Shown: positions 6,085 through 14,081, counted from the first letter of the stretch. The stretch: DNA of 26,412 nt from JAPLDA01 sp043742705 (GCA_043742705.1 JAYTXY010000141.1:1-26412), one strand, 5' to 3'. Translations and numbers: made by a program. Notes: a model not told the origin generated them from the sequence alone.

Positions 6085-8211
6085 TCAATGATCCTCCGCC
6101 TTTTTATACTCCTCCGCTAACTTTTTCTGAATCTCACCCGGCACAGTTGCATACTCTGCAAACTTACCGGTGTAGTTTCCTCTGCCTTGTGTGATCGAAC
6201 GAAGAGAGGTCGAGTACTTATCCAATTCAGCGAGCGGAGTGCGTGCTTTGATGACCTGGTAACTTCCTTTTGAATCCATACCGAGAATGATGGAGCGTCT
6301 CGACTGAAGATCAGTCACCACATCACCCATCAATTCTTCAGGAACAAGAATTTCAATTTCATAAATCGGTTCGAGAATTTTAGGATCAGCTTGCTGGAAC
6401 GCTTCTTTGAAAGCCATCATACCGGCAATCTTGAAAGAGATGTCATTCGAATCAACAGGATGCATTTTTCCGTCATACACGATCACACGTACATCACGTA
6501 CAAACGATCCAGTAATCGGACCTTCCTGCATTTTTTCCATCACACCTTTTTGTATCGAAGGAATAAAACGCTGATCAATCACGCCACCCACAATGCAATT
6601 ATAGAAAACAAGTTTTCCGCCCCACGCCAACTCGATCACCTCTTTGTCACGGATACTTACACCCGTTGGCTCAGCCATGCCTTCGTAGTATGGTTCAATT
6701 TTCATATACACTTCTCCGAACTGTCCGGCACCACCGCTTTGTTTTTTGTGTTTGTAATTTGCCTGCGAAGATTTTTGAATGGTTTCACGATACGGAATGC
6801 GCGGTTTGATGTAATCGACTTCGAGTTTATAAATGTGATTCAGTCTCCACTTAGTAATCGCAAGATGCAATTCTCCCTGCGCTGATAAAATGATTTGTTT
6901 CAATTCACGCGCATATTCAATTGTAATCGTTGGATCTTCCTGGTGAATTTCAGCAAGCACCGATCCGAGTTTTTCATCATCCGTTTTATTTTTCGCAACG
7001 ATGGCTGTGCGAATACGTGACTCAGGAAAATGAATCGGATCGAATTCAATGTCTTTTCCGGGAGCACACAAGGTTTGATTTGTTTGCGTGTCTTTCAGTT
7101 TTAATGTTGCACCAATATCACCGGCTGTAAATTTTTCAACAGGATTCCTGTTTTTTCCGTCCATGATGAACAACTGGTTGAGTCGTTCTGTGCCTCGGGT
7201 AATAGGATTGTATAAATCCATTCCAGCTTTCACTTCACCGCTCATCACTTTAAAGAAAGAAAGTTTTCCAAGATGTGGTTCAATCAATGTTTTGAAAACA
7301 AAAATTGCAGCGGGACCTTTCGGATCGCAAGCAAGTTCTCCGCCACTCGCTAATTCTTCACTGAACTGATCCGTTGCACTTGGAGCTACGTTATCGATGA
7401 ATCCCATCAACCGTCCGCTTCCCATATCTTTTTTTGCAGAGAGACAAAAAACAGGATACACATCATGATGCAGCATGCCAAGTTTTAATCCCTGGCGCAA
7501 CTCATCTTCATCGAGTGAACCTTTCTCGAAAAATTTTTCCATTAGCTTCTCATCATTTTCCGCAGCTTTCTCTACCAACTCATTATGTAATTGATTTGCT
7601 TTCTCCTGTTCATCAGCAGGAATCGGAAGTTTCTGTGGCTTGCCTCCCGTAGCGGGAAATTTATACATCGTCATCTTCAGCAAATCGATGATGCTGTCAA
7701 AACCGTCACCTTGCTTCACGGGATATTGCATCAACGTAATTGCTTTTCCAAAACGTCTCTTCGCTTCTTCAACGGTAGTATCGAAATCTGATTTTCCGTG
7801 ATCAAGATGATTCACTGCAAAGACAATTGGCTTTTTGAATTTCTCAACGTAATTCCAGATGAGTTCTGTTCCTACTTCAACACCGTGTTCTGCATTCAGT
7901 AACATTAAAGCAGTGTCGGCAACTCGCAGCGAAGAAATCACTTCACCGATGAAGTCATCGAGACCGGGAGTATCAATAATATTTATTTTGTAGTCTTTCC
8001 ATTCCGTATGCATTGTAGTTGCATACACGGAGCTTCCACGTTCATGTTCTATTTCGTGATTATCGGAAACAGTATTTTTTTCTTCTACTGTTCCCCTTCT
8101 GTTGATGAGTCCGGCTTCAAACAGCATCGCTTCTGCCAATGTTGTTTTGCCGGATTTCGAGGCGCCAACCAGCACCACGTTCTTGATGTGTTTATCGTCA
8201 TATACTTTCAT
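6085..8211 (-). CDS. Elongation factor G paralog (translational GTPase)
   Basis: This 708-residue GTPase has the full five-domain EF-G layout, but its sequence is that of the second, Bacteroidota-type EF-G rather than canonical FusA. The GTPase motifs are G1 GASKSGKTT (16-24), ERGSS near the G2 region (57-61), G3 DTPG (80-83) and G4 NHLD (134-137). Canonical EF-G has AHIDAGKTT and NKxD. Domain II follows, then domain IV with QSGGAGQFGEVYMKIEP, and domain V from about 618 (PEELMGDVV, RSITQGRGNYTG). Canonical EF-G moves tRNA and mRNA on the ribosome and, with RRF, splits ribosomes; the paralog's division of labour is not known to me. No terminator follows its stop. The terminator lies beyond the second domain V copy, which suggests that copy is the original gene end. 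Confidence 0.9.
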   Translation of the reverse strand: MKVYDDKHIKNVVLVGASKSGKTTLAEAMLFEAGLINRRGTVEEKNTVSDNHEIEHERGSSVYATTMHTEWKDYKINIIDTPGLDDFIGEVISSLRVADTALMLLNAEHGVEVGTELIWNYVEKFKKPIVFAVNHLDHGKSDFDTTVEEAKRRFGKAITLMQYPVKQGDGFDSIIDLLKMTMYKFPATGGKPQKLPIPADEQEKANQLHNELVEKAAENDEKLMEKFFEKGSLDEDELRQGLKLGMLHHDVYPVFCLSAKKDMGSGRLMGFIDNVAPSATDQFSEELASGGELACDPKGPAAIFVFKTLIEPHLGKLSFFKVMSGEVKAGMDLYNPITRGTERLNQLFIMDGKNRNPVEKFTAGDIGATLKLKDTQTNQTLCAPGKDIEFDPIHFPESRIRTAIVAKNKTDDEKLGSVLAEIHQEDPTITIEYARELKQIILSAQGELHLAITKWRLNHIYKLEVDYIKPRIPYRETIQKSSQANYKHKKQSGGAGQFGEVYMKIEPYYEGMAEPTGVSIRDKEVIELAWGGKLVFYNCIVGGVIDQRFIPSIQKGVMEKMQEGPITGSFVRDVRVIVYDGKMHPVDSNDISFKIAGMMAFKEAFQQADPKILEPIYEIEILVPEELMGDVVTDLQSRRSIILGMDSKGSYQVIKARTPLAELDKYSTSLRSITQGRGNYTGKFAEYATVPGEIQKKLAEEYKKAEDH

Positions 8212-8598
8212 AACAAGTTAGGTTTGAAATGTGAGACATGAAACAAGATACGATCAGAAGAACGAAATCAGAGGATGCATGAGCGGAATCATGATAGGTG
8301 TCTGACCATCGTAAAAATAAGAAAGTTTCGCGGATACGCAAAACCTATTTAAACCCATATCAATAAGGTTTTTCGGGTTTTTTAAGATAAATTTTAGTGT
8401 AGTTTCAGAAGCTGATACTGCCTTTTGAATTTTGAGCATTCATCTTTGCGAGCTTTGCGCCTTTGCATGAAACTATTTCTCTCGCAAAGGCGCAAAACTC
8501 GCCAGGACAAAAATACTCAGGCACTACCAAGATTCTGATGTTGTAAACTCAATCACTACTATTTGTAAATTCGCAACGGTTTATTCGGTTACCGGACC
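8212..8598. other. Intergenic region with hairpin repeat
   Basis: This 387-base gap carries the EF-G upstream region on the minus strand (a TATCTTG stretch at 8244-8250 is a weak -7 candidate) and the CTTTGCG hairpin repeat at 8444-8506. A 61-codon minus-strand frame at 8254-8439 has no coding character. I see nothing else. Confidence 0.6.
8444..8506. repeat. CTTTGCG inverted repeat, second copy
   Basis: Arms 8444-8466 and 8484-8506 match at 20 of 23 positions around a 17-base loop. The arms consist of CTTTGCG-like words. It is related in word content to the element at 2024-2131 but is shorter and has a different loop. Confidence 0.75.
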
Positions 8599-8778
8599 AT
8601 GAAAAGGAAAAAGAAAAGAGAGTCCTCGTTTAATGTTGCAAAAAAGTTACAGCGTAAACTGGCTTTGCAGCAAGGATTCTATGACGGAAGATTCAAAGAG
8701 AAAGTAGTGAAGGATAAAAAGAAAGAGCGCAGCAAGAAACTTGCGCGAAAGAAAGTGGATATCAGGAAGGAAGAATAA
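8599..8778 (+). CDS. Small highly basic protein
   Basis: This frame of 59 residues starts at the ATG at 8599. It is very rich in Lys and Arg (MKRKKKRESSFNVAKKLQ at the start, KKKERSKKLARKK near the end) and has a short central segment LALQQGFYDGRF. It has no signal peptide or membrane helix. Such composition suggests nucleic-acid or ribosome association, but that is inference. It lies 26 bases upstream of the next small gene on the same strand, so the two may be co-transcribed. The lack of internal stops could be chance at this length; the coherent charge pattern and the tight spacing favour a real gene. Confidence 0.5.
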   Translation: MKRKKKRESSFNVAKKLQRKLALQQGFYDGRFKEKVVKDKKKERSKKLARKKVDIRKEE

Positions 8779-8804
8779 GTATTGAAGATTAAAACTAAAA
8801 CCAA

Positions 8805-9011
8805 ATGAGTAGCCGAAGAAGAATCATCATCATCGTACTGTCAGTTTCAATGGGATCTTTTTTTGCATTCCTCTTGATCAAAAGCAGGGTGGGAACATTG
8901 AAACCAAATGACTTGTTTCAGTTGGGCTTCAATTTTTTATTTGCAGTCGCCATTGTGGTTGGAATCGGATTGGTCTTCAAAATGAAGAAGGATAAAAATC
9001 CCAAAGAATAA
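8805..9011 (+). CDS. Small two-helix membrane protein
   Basis: The 68-residue product has two predicted membrane helices, about residues 7-25 (IIIIVLSVSMGSFFAFLLI) and 40-60 (LGFNFLFAVAIVVGIGLVF). Arg-rich and Lys-rich ends flank them, placing both termini in the cytoplasm. A short loop KSRVGTLKPND joins the helices. I do not recognise the family. It is followed by the convergent tyrS gene after only 11 bases. Confidence 0.65.
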   Translation: MSSRRRIIIIVLSVSMGSFFAFLLIKSRVGTLKPNDLFQLGFNFLFAVAIVVGIGLVFKMKKDKNPKE

Positions 9012-9022
9012 TTGTCTCCCTT

Positions 9023-10306
9023 TTACAAAATTTTAATGAGATAATAATTCTTCTTTCCTTTCTGAACAAGGATGTATTTCCCTTTCAGCAAATGAGTTGC
9101 ATTCACAGAAAGGTTGATGTCTTCTGATTTTGTTTTGTTGATGAAAACACCACCACCTTGAATCATTTTTTTTGCTTCACCGCGTGATGGAAAAATTTGT
9201 GTTTTGTCGGAGATAAATTCGATGATGTTAATTCCGGCTTCCAGTTCTGCTTTTCCGATTTCAACCTGCGGCACTCCTTCAAAGACAGAAAGCAAATCGT
9301 CTTCAGATAAATTGTTTAACGCTTCAGCAGTTCCTTTGCCGAAAAGAATTTCAGATGCTTCTACTGCAGCATGGTAATCTTTTTCTGAGTGAACACGAAC
9401 GGTAATATCTTTTGCCAACGCTTTTTGTAAAGCACGCATGTTCGGAGCTTTGTTATGTTCTGCTTCCAGCAATTCAATCTCCTCTTTTTTCATCAGGGTG
9501 AAAATGCGGATGTAATTTTTTGAATCTTCATCGGAAGCATTCAACCAGAATTGGTAGAATTTATATGGTGATGTTCGCTTCGGATCCAGCCATACGTTTC
9601 CGCTTTCTGTTTTTCCGAATTTGGTTCCGTCTGCTTTTTTAATGAGCGGAGTTGTGAGTGCAAATGCTTCACCGCTGTCTTTTCTTCGGATAAGTTCTGT
9701 GCCGCTTACAATGTTTCCCCACTGATCGGAACCACCCATCTGCAATTTAATGCCACGGTTTTTCCAGAGGTAATAGAAGTCATAACCTTGGACAAGTTGG
9801 TAAGAAAATTCAGTGAACGACATTCCTGTATCAAGTCGACTCTTCACAGAATCTTTCGCCATCATGTAGTTCACGGTAATATGTTTTCCGATGTCGCGGA
9901 TAAAGTCTAAAAATGAAAAGTCTTTGAACCAGTCGTAATTGTTTACAATCTCCGCAGCATTTTTTTGTGCTCCGAAGTCAAGAAATTTTTCCAATTGTTT
10001 TTTCTGGCAGCCGAGATTATGCTGAAGTGTTTCTTCGTTCAATAAATTCCGTTCTGCAGATTTCCCTGATGGATCTCCAACCATGCCTGTCGCTCCGCCA
10101 ACAAGAGCAATTGGTTTATGTCCGCATTGCTGAAAATGTAAAAGCATCATCACCTGGACAAGATTGCCAACACCAAGTGAATCAGCGGTCGGATCAAAAC
10201 CAATGTATCCGCTCACCATCTCCTTCTTCAGCAACTCTTCCGTTCCCGGCATAATGTCCTGGAGCATTCCACGCCAGCGCAACTCGTCAACAAAATTCTT
10301 ATTCAT
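9023..10306 (-). CDS. tyrS: Tyrosyl-tRNA synthetase
   Basis: This 427-residue class I synthetase charges tRNA-Tyr with tyrosine using ATP. The tyrosine pocket is visible as Y34, D38 and T40 in YIGFDPTADSL, and as YQLVQGYD around 169-176. GGSDQWGN is at 191-198. The KMSKS loop is KFGKT at 229-233, a normal form for bacterial TyrRS. An S4 RNA-binding domain occupies about 362-425 (PSRGEAKKMIQGGGVFIN). The length is typical. The HIGH motif at 45-48 is replaced by GVGN, so the first His, which contacts ATP in the Geobacillus enzyme with the same numbering, is absent. All else looks intact, so I take it as functional. The start ATG lies 4 bases after a -7 promoter box. Confidence 0.97.
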   Translation of the reverse strand: MNKNFVDELRWRGMLQDIMPGTEELLKKEMVSGYIGFDPTADSLGVGNLVQVMMLLHFQQCGHKPIALVGGATGMVGDPSGKSAERNLLNEETLQHNLGCQKKQLEKFLDFGAQKNAAEIVNNYDWFKDFSFLDFIRDIGKHITVNYMMAKDSVKSRLDTGMSFTEFSYQLVQGYDFYYLWKNRGIKLQMGGSDQWGNIVSGTELIRRKDSGEAFALTTPLIKKADGTKFGKTESGNVWLDPKRTSPYKFYQFWLNASDEDSKNYIRIFTLMKKEEIELLEAEHNKAPNMRALQKALAKDITVRVHSEKDYHAAVEASEILFGKGTAEALNNLSEDDLLSVFEGVPQVEIGKAELEAGINIIEFISDKTQIFPSRGEAKKMIQGGGVFINKTKSEDINLSVNATHLLKGKYILVQKGKKNYYLIKIL

Positions 10307-10310
10307 CCGC

Positions 10311-10318
10311 CAAAGATA
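10311..10318 (-). promoter_or_regulatory. -7 promoter element (TATCTTTG) of tyrS
   Basis: On the minus strand TATCTTTG matches TAnnTTTG exactly and is separated from the tyrS ATG by only GCGG. The transcript would start at or near the start codon. No clear -33 TTTG is seen. Confidence 0.5.
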
Positions 10319-10321
10319 ATT

Positions 10322-10450
10322 TTAATGCGTAAATGTGCAGATGCGAAGATGCGTAAATTTTAAAATAGATTTTTAATATTATAATGTATACTTGGTTAAA
10401 AGGACTCAATTATTTGCACATTTGCACATCAACAAATTTGCACATTGAAA
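10322..10450. repeat. Short-word repeat region (TGCGTAAAT / TTTGCACAT)
   Basis: The left part (10322-10358) repeats GTAAAT, GTGCAGATGCG and AGATGCGTAAAT. The right part (about 10412-10446) repeats TTTGCACAT words three times. Bacteroidota intergenic regions often carry such low-complexity word arrays. They overlap the upstream region of the epimerase gene and would be translated if the start at 10384 were used, which argues for the later start. Confidence 0.5.
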
Positions 10451-10452
10451 AA

Positions 10453-11454
10453 ATGATTCTTGTTACAGGAGGTACTGGTTTGGTCGGTTCGCAGCTTTTG
10501 CTTGATCTTGCAAAAGCAGGAAACAATGTTCGTGCGCTGAAGCGGAAGTCATCCAGTCTGTCTGTATTCAACAGGATTTTTAACGGGCACAAAGAACTTA
10601 TTCAAAGGATTGAATGGGTACAAGGTGATGTGACAGATATTTTTTCCATCGAAGAAGCGATGAAAAATATTAAACAGGTTTATCATTGTGCTGCCTTGCT
10701 TTCTTTTCGGTCTTCAGATTACAGAAGCTTAATGAAAATAAATACGGAAGGAACTGCGAACATGGTAAACATCGCTTTGGAAGATGGCGTTGAAAAATTT
10801 TGTTACGTCAGTTCTACGGCTTCGCTGGGCAGAGTGGAAGAAAACCAGCTTCTCACGGAAAGTACGTTTTGGAAAACTTCAAAGTACAACAGTGGATATG
10901 CAATCAGTAAATATGGAGCCGAACGCGAAGTATGGCGGGCAATTGAAGAAGGGTTGCATGCTTTCATCGTAAACCCTTCCATCATCATCGGTCCCGGAGG
11001 CCTTCATTCTGGTTGTACGGCTTTGTTTGGTGAAATATGGAAGGGATTAAAGTTTTATCCTCCTGGAATGTCCGGTTTCGTAGATGTTCGGGACGTGACG
11101 AAGTGTATGACTGAATTGATGGAGAAAAATGTTTTCGGAGAACGATTCATTATCAGCGCTGAGAATACTACATATAGAGAAGTTATTAACGGGATCGCAG
11201 ATGCCTTTGGAAAATCACGGCCAACCATTCCTGTTGGCACTACACTTAGTGAAATCGGCTGGAGAGTTGAAGCAATGAGAAAAATTTTCAGCAAAGAAAA
11301 GCCAATGATCACGAAGGAAACAGCAAGAAATGGTCAACACTCATGGCTTTATTCAAACGAGAAAATCAGGAATGAAATTGGAATTAGCTTCATTCCAATC
11401 AAAGATTCCATCCGCGATACTTCAGAAATATTTTTAAGAGAAATAAAAAAATAA
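10453..11454 (+). CDS. NAD-dependent epimerase/dehydratase (extended SDR)
   Basis: With the ATG at 10453 the protein has 333 residues and begins directly with the Rossmann strand MILVTGGTGLVGS, whose GxxGxxG nucleotide site is at 6-12. The catalytic YxxxK is Y149/K153 in GYAISKYG, with the serine strand YVSSTAS before it. An in-frame ATG at 10384 would add 23 residues encoded by low-complexity repeat sequence, so I reject it. Extended SDR enzymes act on nucleotide sugars, flavonoid-like alcohols or steroids; the substrate here cannot be told. It converges on the DUF4296 gene with only 6 bases between stops. An A/T-rich inverted repeat across that junction may act as a weak two-way terminator. 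Confidence 0.88.
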   Translation: MILVTGGTGLVGSQLLLDLAKAGNNVRALKRKSSSLSVFNRIFNGHKELIQRIEWVQGDVTDIFSIEEAMKNIKQVYHCAALLSFRSSDYRSLMKINTEGTANMVNIALEDGVEKFCYVSSTASLGRVEENQLLTESTFWKTSKYNSGYAISKYGAEREVWRAIEEGLHAFIVNPSIIIGPGGLHSGCTALFGEIWKGLKFYPPGMSGFVDVRDVTKCMTELMEKNVFGERFIISAENTTYREVINGIADAFGKSRPTIPVGTTLSEIGWRVEAMRKIFSKEKPMITKETARNGQHSWLYSNEKIRNEIGISFIPIKDSIRDTSEIFLREIKK

Positions 11455-11460
11455 AAAATA

Positions 11461-11826
11461 TTATTTCCTCTCTGCTTCTCCCTGTTTTTTACTCAATTCA
11501 TTAATCACTTCCTGATACACCTCTTCAATTAAATCTGGATGCAGGGTATAAAAAGCAATACTTGTTTCGTATTTCTCTTTTGTGATGTGATGAGATGATA
11601 AAATGAATGGAGTATATTCTTTCATGCCATATCGTACCGAGTCCGTCAGCAGATTCTTGTTAACCGCGGATTGGGCAAGATGAATATCAACCAATACGGA
11701 AATTATTTCCTGTTTCGACAGAACGTCATTCGGAATGTTCACTTCCTTTCTTGAGCAGTCAGAAAAAATAATCAATGCAGCAATTGCAAAGTATCTCAGC
11801 GAAAAAAGATTATTGAATAAATTCAT
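11461..11826 (-). CDS. DUF4296 domain lipoprotein
   Basis: This 121-residue protein has a lipoprotein signal (hydrophobic stretch ending FSDC, lipidated Cys at 24). The body fits DUF4296: LSKQEIISVLVDIHLAQSAV, then a central YGMKEYTPFILSSHHITKEKYETSI, then a helix with LHPDLIEEVYQEVINEL. The function of the family is unknown. It follows pyrC by 5 bases and is clearly in its operon. The neighbourhood pyrC, DUF4296 and DPM1-like glycosyltransferase recurs in Bacteroidota, as far as I recall. Confidence 0.85.
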   Translation of the reverse strand: MNLFNNLFSLRYFAIAALIIFSDCSRKEVNIPNDVLSKQEIISVLVDIHLAQSAVNKNLLTDSVRYGMKEYTPFILSSHHITKEKYETSIAFYTLHPDLIEEVYQEVINELSKKQGEAERK

Positions 11827-11831
11827 GGTGT

Positions 11832-13172
11832 TTACTGTGTTCTGTCAAACAAAATTCTTTTTCCTTTTTCTGACTCATCGAATTCCCCGTTTGCAAATGC
11901 CAAATGACCACTTACAAAAGTATGTGTCACGGACGATTTAAAAACAGTTTCTTCAAACGGACTCCAGCCGCATTTGGAAAGAATATTCCGTGTCTTCACT
12001 TTCCATGAACGGTGTAAATCGATTAACACGAGGTCAGCCCAGTAGCCTTCACGAATGTATCCTCTTTCTTTTACCCGGAAACAGTCTGCTACACGGTGAC
12101 TTGTTTTCTCAACAATTTTTTCCAGCGTTATTTTTTTCTGATGATAAAATTCAAGCAAAGCAACGAGCGCATGCTGAACCAACGGTCCGCCGGAAGGAGC
12201 GTTGAAATAGACCTGATGTTTTTCTTCGATTGTATGAGGAGCATGATCCGTTGCAATCACATCAATACGATCATCCAGAACGGCTTTCCATATTTCTTCT
12301 TTGTCTTTTTTTGTTTTAATCGCAGGGTTCCATTTGATGAGTGTATCTAACACTTCATAATTACTTTCATCAAACCACAGGTGATGAATACATGCTTCGG
12401 CTGTGATACGTTTTTCTTTTAATGGAATGGTATTATCAAAAAGTGTTGTTTCTTTTGCCGTGCTGATGTGAAGAATGTGCAACCGCGTATTGTGTTTTTT
12501 TGCCAACTCAACGGCAAACGAAGAAGATTTGTAACACGCTTCTTCGCTGCGAATCAATGGGTGAAATTTCATCGGCACTTTTTCACCGTATTCTTTGCGA
12601 TACATTTCCATGTTCTTGCGAATTGTAGGTTCGTCTTCGCAATGAACAGCAATGAGCATTGGGGATTTTGAAAATATTTTTTCCAGCGATTTTTTATTGT
12701 CAACGAGCATGTTCCCTGTTGAAGCGCCCATGAATATTTTTACTCCGCATACATTTTCAGGATTCGTCTTCAGCACTTCTTCAAGGTTATCGTTTGAAGC
12801 TCCCATGTAAAAAGAAAAATTTGCCAGCGACTTTTGAGAAGCAATCTGGTATTTTTCTTCCAATAAATCCTGTGTCAGGGTATTCGGAATTGTGTTTGGC
12901 ATTTCCATGAATGATGTAATGCCTCCTGCCACAGCAGCTTTTGGTTCAGTGTGTAAATCTCCTTTATGTGTTAAACCTGGCTCACGAAAATGAACCTGGT
13001 CATCAATCATTCCCGGGAAAAGATATTTGCCCGTTGCATTCAGCACCGTTGCAGATGGAGAAGAAATGCCGGAACCGATTTTTTCAATTCTACCTTCGTT
13101 CAATAAAACATCACCCACAACGATTTCACCTTCGTTGACAATGTGTGCGTTTTTGATCAGGTAGGTTTTCAC
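11832..13172 (-). CDS. pyrC: Dihydroorotase (class I, pyrimidine synthesis)
   Basis: This 446-residue amidohydrolase closes carbamoyl aspartate to dihydroorotate in pyrimidine synthesis. The start is GTG at 13172. The metal site region is DDQVHFREPGLTHKGD (57 onward). The catalytic landmarks include K145 in GVKIFMGAST (carboxylated Lys position), H177 in AVHCED, H235 in LHILHIST, and D309 in IDVIATDHAPH, the general base. GGITSFMEMPNT gives the substrate loop. The HxH metal motif is incomplete: Q59 stands where the first His is expected, with H61 present. I believe this variant occurs in other Bacteroidota dihydroorotases, so it is probably not a defect. An allantoinase or hydantoinase is less likely given FREPGLTHK and the neighbours. 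Confidence 0.92.
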   Translation of the reverse strand: MKTYLIKNAHIVNEGEIVVGDVLLNEGRIEKIGSGISSPSATVLNATGKYLFPGMIDDQVHFREPGLTHKGDLHTEPKAAVAGGITSFMEMPNTIPNTLTQDLLEEKYQIASQKSLANFSFYMGASNDNLEEVLKTNPENVCGVKIFMGASTGNMLVDNKKSLEKIFSKSPMLIAVHCEDEPTIRKNMEMYRKEYGEKVPMKFHPLIRSEEACYKSSSFAVELAKKHNTRLHILHISTAKETTLFDNTIPLKEKRITAEACIHHLWFDESNYEVLDTLIKWNPAIKTKKDKEEIWKAVLDDRIDVIATDHAPHTIEEKHQVYFNAPSGGPLVQHALVALLEFYHQKKITLEKIVEKTSHRVADCFRVKERGYIREGYWADLVLIDLHRSWKVKTRNILSKCGWSPFEETVFKSSVTHTFVSGHLAFANGEFDESEKGKRILFDRTQ

Positions 13173-13264
13173 AGGACTATTTTTTCAAACAACAAAAAAT
13201 TTGTTCATGCTGAGATCCGGAAAAAATGTGATGATACATCCGATCTGTCAGCGTTGAAAGGTTA

Positions 13265-14005
13265 TTATGGACGCACTCGTTTGTATTTTCTGAAAAAGCT
13301 CTTCCATTTCAATTGAATCACTCCGAGAATTGCTTCTTTAAAAATTCCTTTACTCATCTTGCTGGTTCCTTCCGTACGGTCTGTAAACACAATCGGAACT
13401 TCTGTGATCTTAAAACCATGTTTCAGGGAAGTGAATTTCATTTCAATTTGAAATGCGTAACCAATGAATTTGATTTGATCAAGTTCAATGGTCTCCAGTA
13501 CAATCCTCTTGTAACATTTGAAACCAGCAGTAGTGTCTTTTATTTTTATTCCTGTGATAAGCCGCACATACACGGAAGCATAATACGACATGATAATTCT
13601 TCCAAGCGGCCAGTTTACTACGTTAGCACCTTTGATATAGCGCGAGCCGATTGCAACGTCTGCACCTTCTTCAGCGCAGGCTTTGTACAAGCGTATTAAA
13701 TCATCGGGGTTGTGCGAGAAGTCGCAATCCATTTCAAAAATATAATTATACTTCCGTTCAATCGCCCATTTGAAACCATGGATGTATGCAGTTCCCAAAC
13801 CCAGCTTGCCTTTTCGTTCCTCAATAAAAAGTTTTCCTTGAAATTCCTGCTGTAAATTTTTTACGATGGTTGCAGTACCATCCGGTGAACCGTCATCAAT
13901 AATAAGGAGATGAAAATCATGAGGAAGAGAAAAAATCTTCCGGATCATTTTTTCAACATTTTCCTTTTCGTTGTAGGTAGGTATAATGACAAGAGAATCG
14001 CTCAC
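13265..14005 (-). CDS. Polyprenol-phosphate mannose synthase-like glycosyltransferase (GT2)
   Basis: The 246-residue protein is a GT-A fold family 2 glycosyltransferase of the DPM1 type, which moves a sugar from a nucleotide donor to a polyprenyl phosphate at the cytoplasmic membrane face. Visible motifs are IPTYNEKENV (8-17), IIDDGSPDGT (35-44), the metal-binding DCDFSH with D93 and D95, AIGSRYIKG, and RTEGTSKMSKG near the end. There is no C-terminal membrane domain, which fits the soluble DPM1 class. The likely start is GTG at 14005. It lies 92 bases upstream of pyrC on the same strand. The donor could be GDP-mannose or another sugar nucleotide. Confidence 0.9.
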   Translation of the reverse strand: MSDSLVIIPTYNEKENVEKMIRKIFSLPHDFHLLIIDDGSPDGTATIVKNLQQEFQGKLFIEERKGKLGLGTAYIHGFKWAIERKYNYIFEMDCDFSHNPDDLIRLYKACAEEGADVAIGSRYIKGANVVNWPLGRIIMSYYASVYVRLITGIKIKDTTAGFKCYKRIVLETIELDQIKFIGYAFQIEMKFTSLKHGFKITEVPIVFTDRTEGTSKMSKGIFKEAILGVIQLKWKSFFRKYKRVRP

Positions 14006-14081
14006 GGTGAAAATTTTTATCGTGACGAAGATAGTGAATTCGAAGCATACAGAATAAAGCTATAACGGGAGAGAAATATAC

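Noticed and set aside
6391..6885. A 164-residue frame on the plus strand opposite the EF-G gene
   Set aside because: It lies wholly inside the conserved EF-G coding region, has His/Phe-rich low-quality composition typical of an antisense shadow, and has no promoter or ribosome site.
4771..8211. EF-G domain V duplicate as a simple assembly artefact
   Set aside because: The two copies differ at about 43 of 273 bases and have distinct flanks, so a repeated read error is unlikely. A chimera of two strains cannot be fully excluded and is listed as a refuting test.
8254..8439. A 61-residue minus-strand frame in the gap upstream of the EF-G gene
   Set aside because: No motif, no ribosome site and no coding texture; best taken as non-coding sequence.
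10384..10452. Upstream ATG giving a 356-residue epimerase
   Set aside because: The added 23 residues come from TTTGCACAT repeat sequence, and the Rossmann strand begins exactly at the later ATG (10453).
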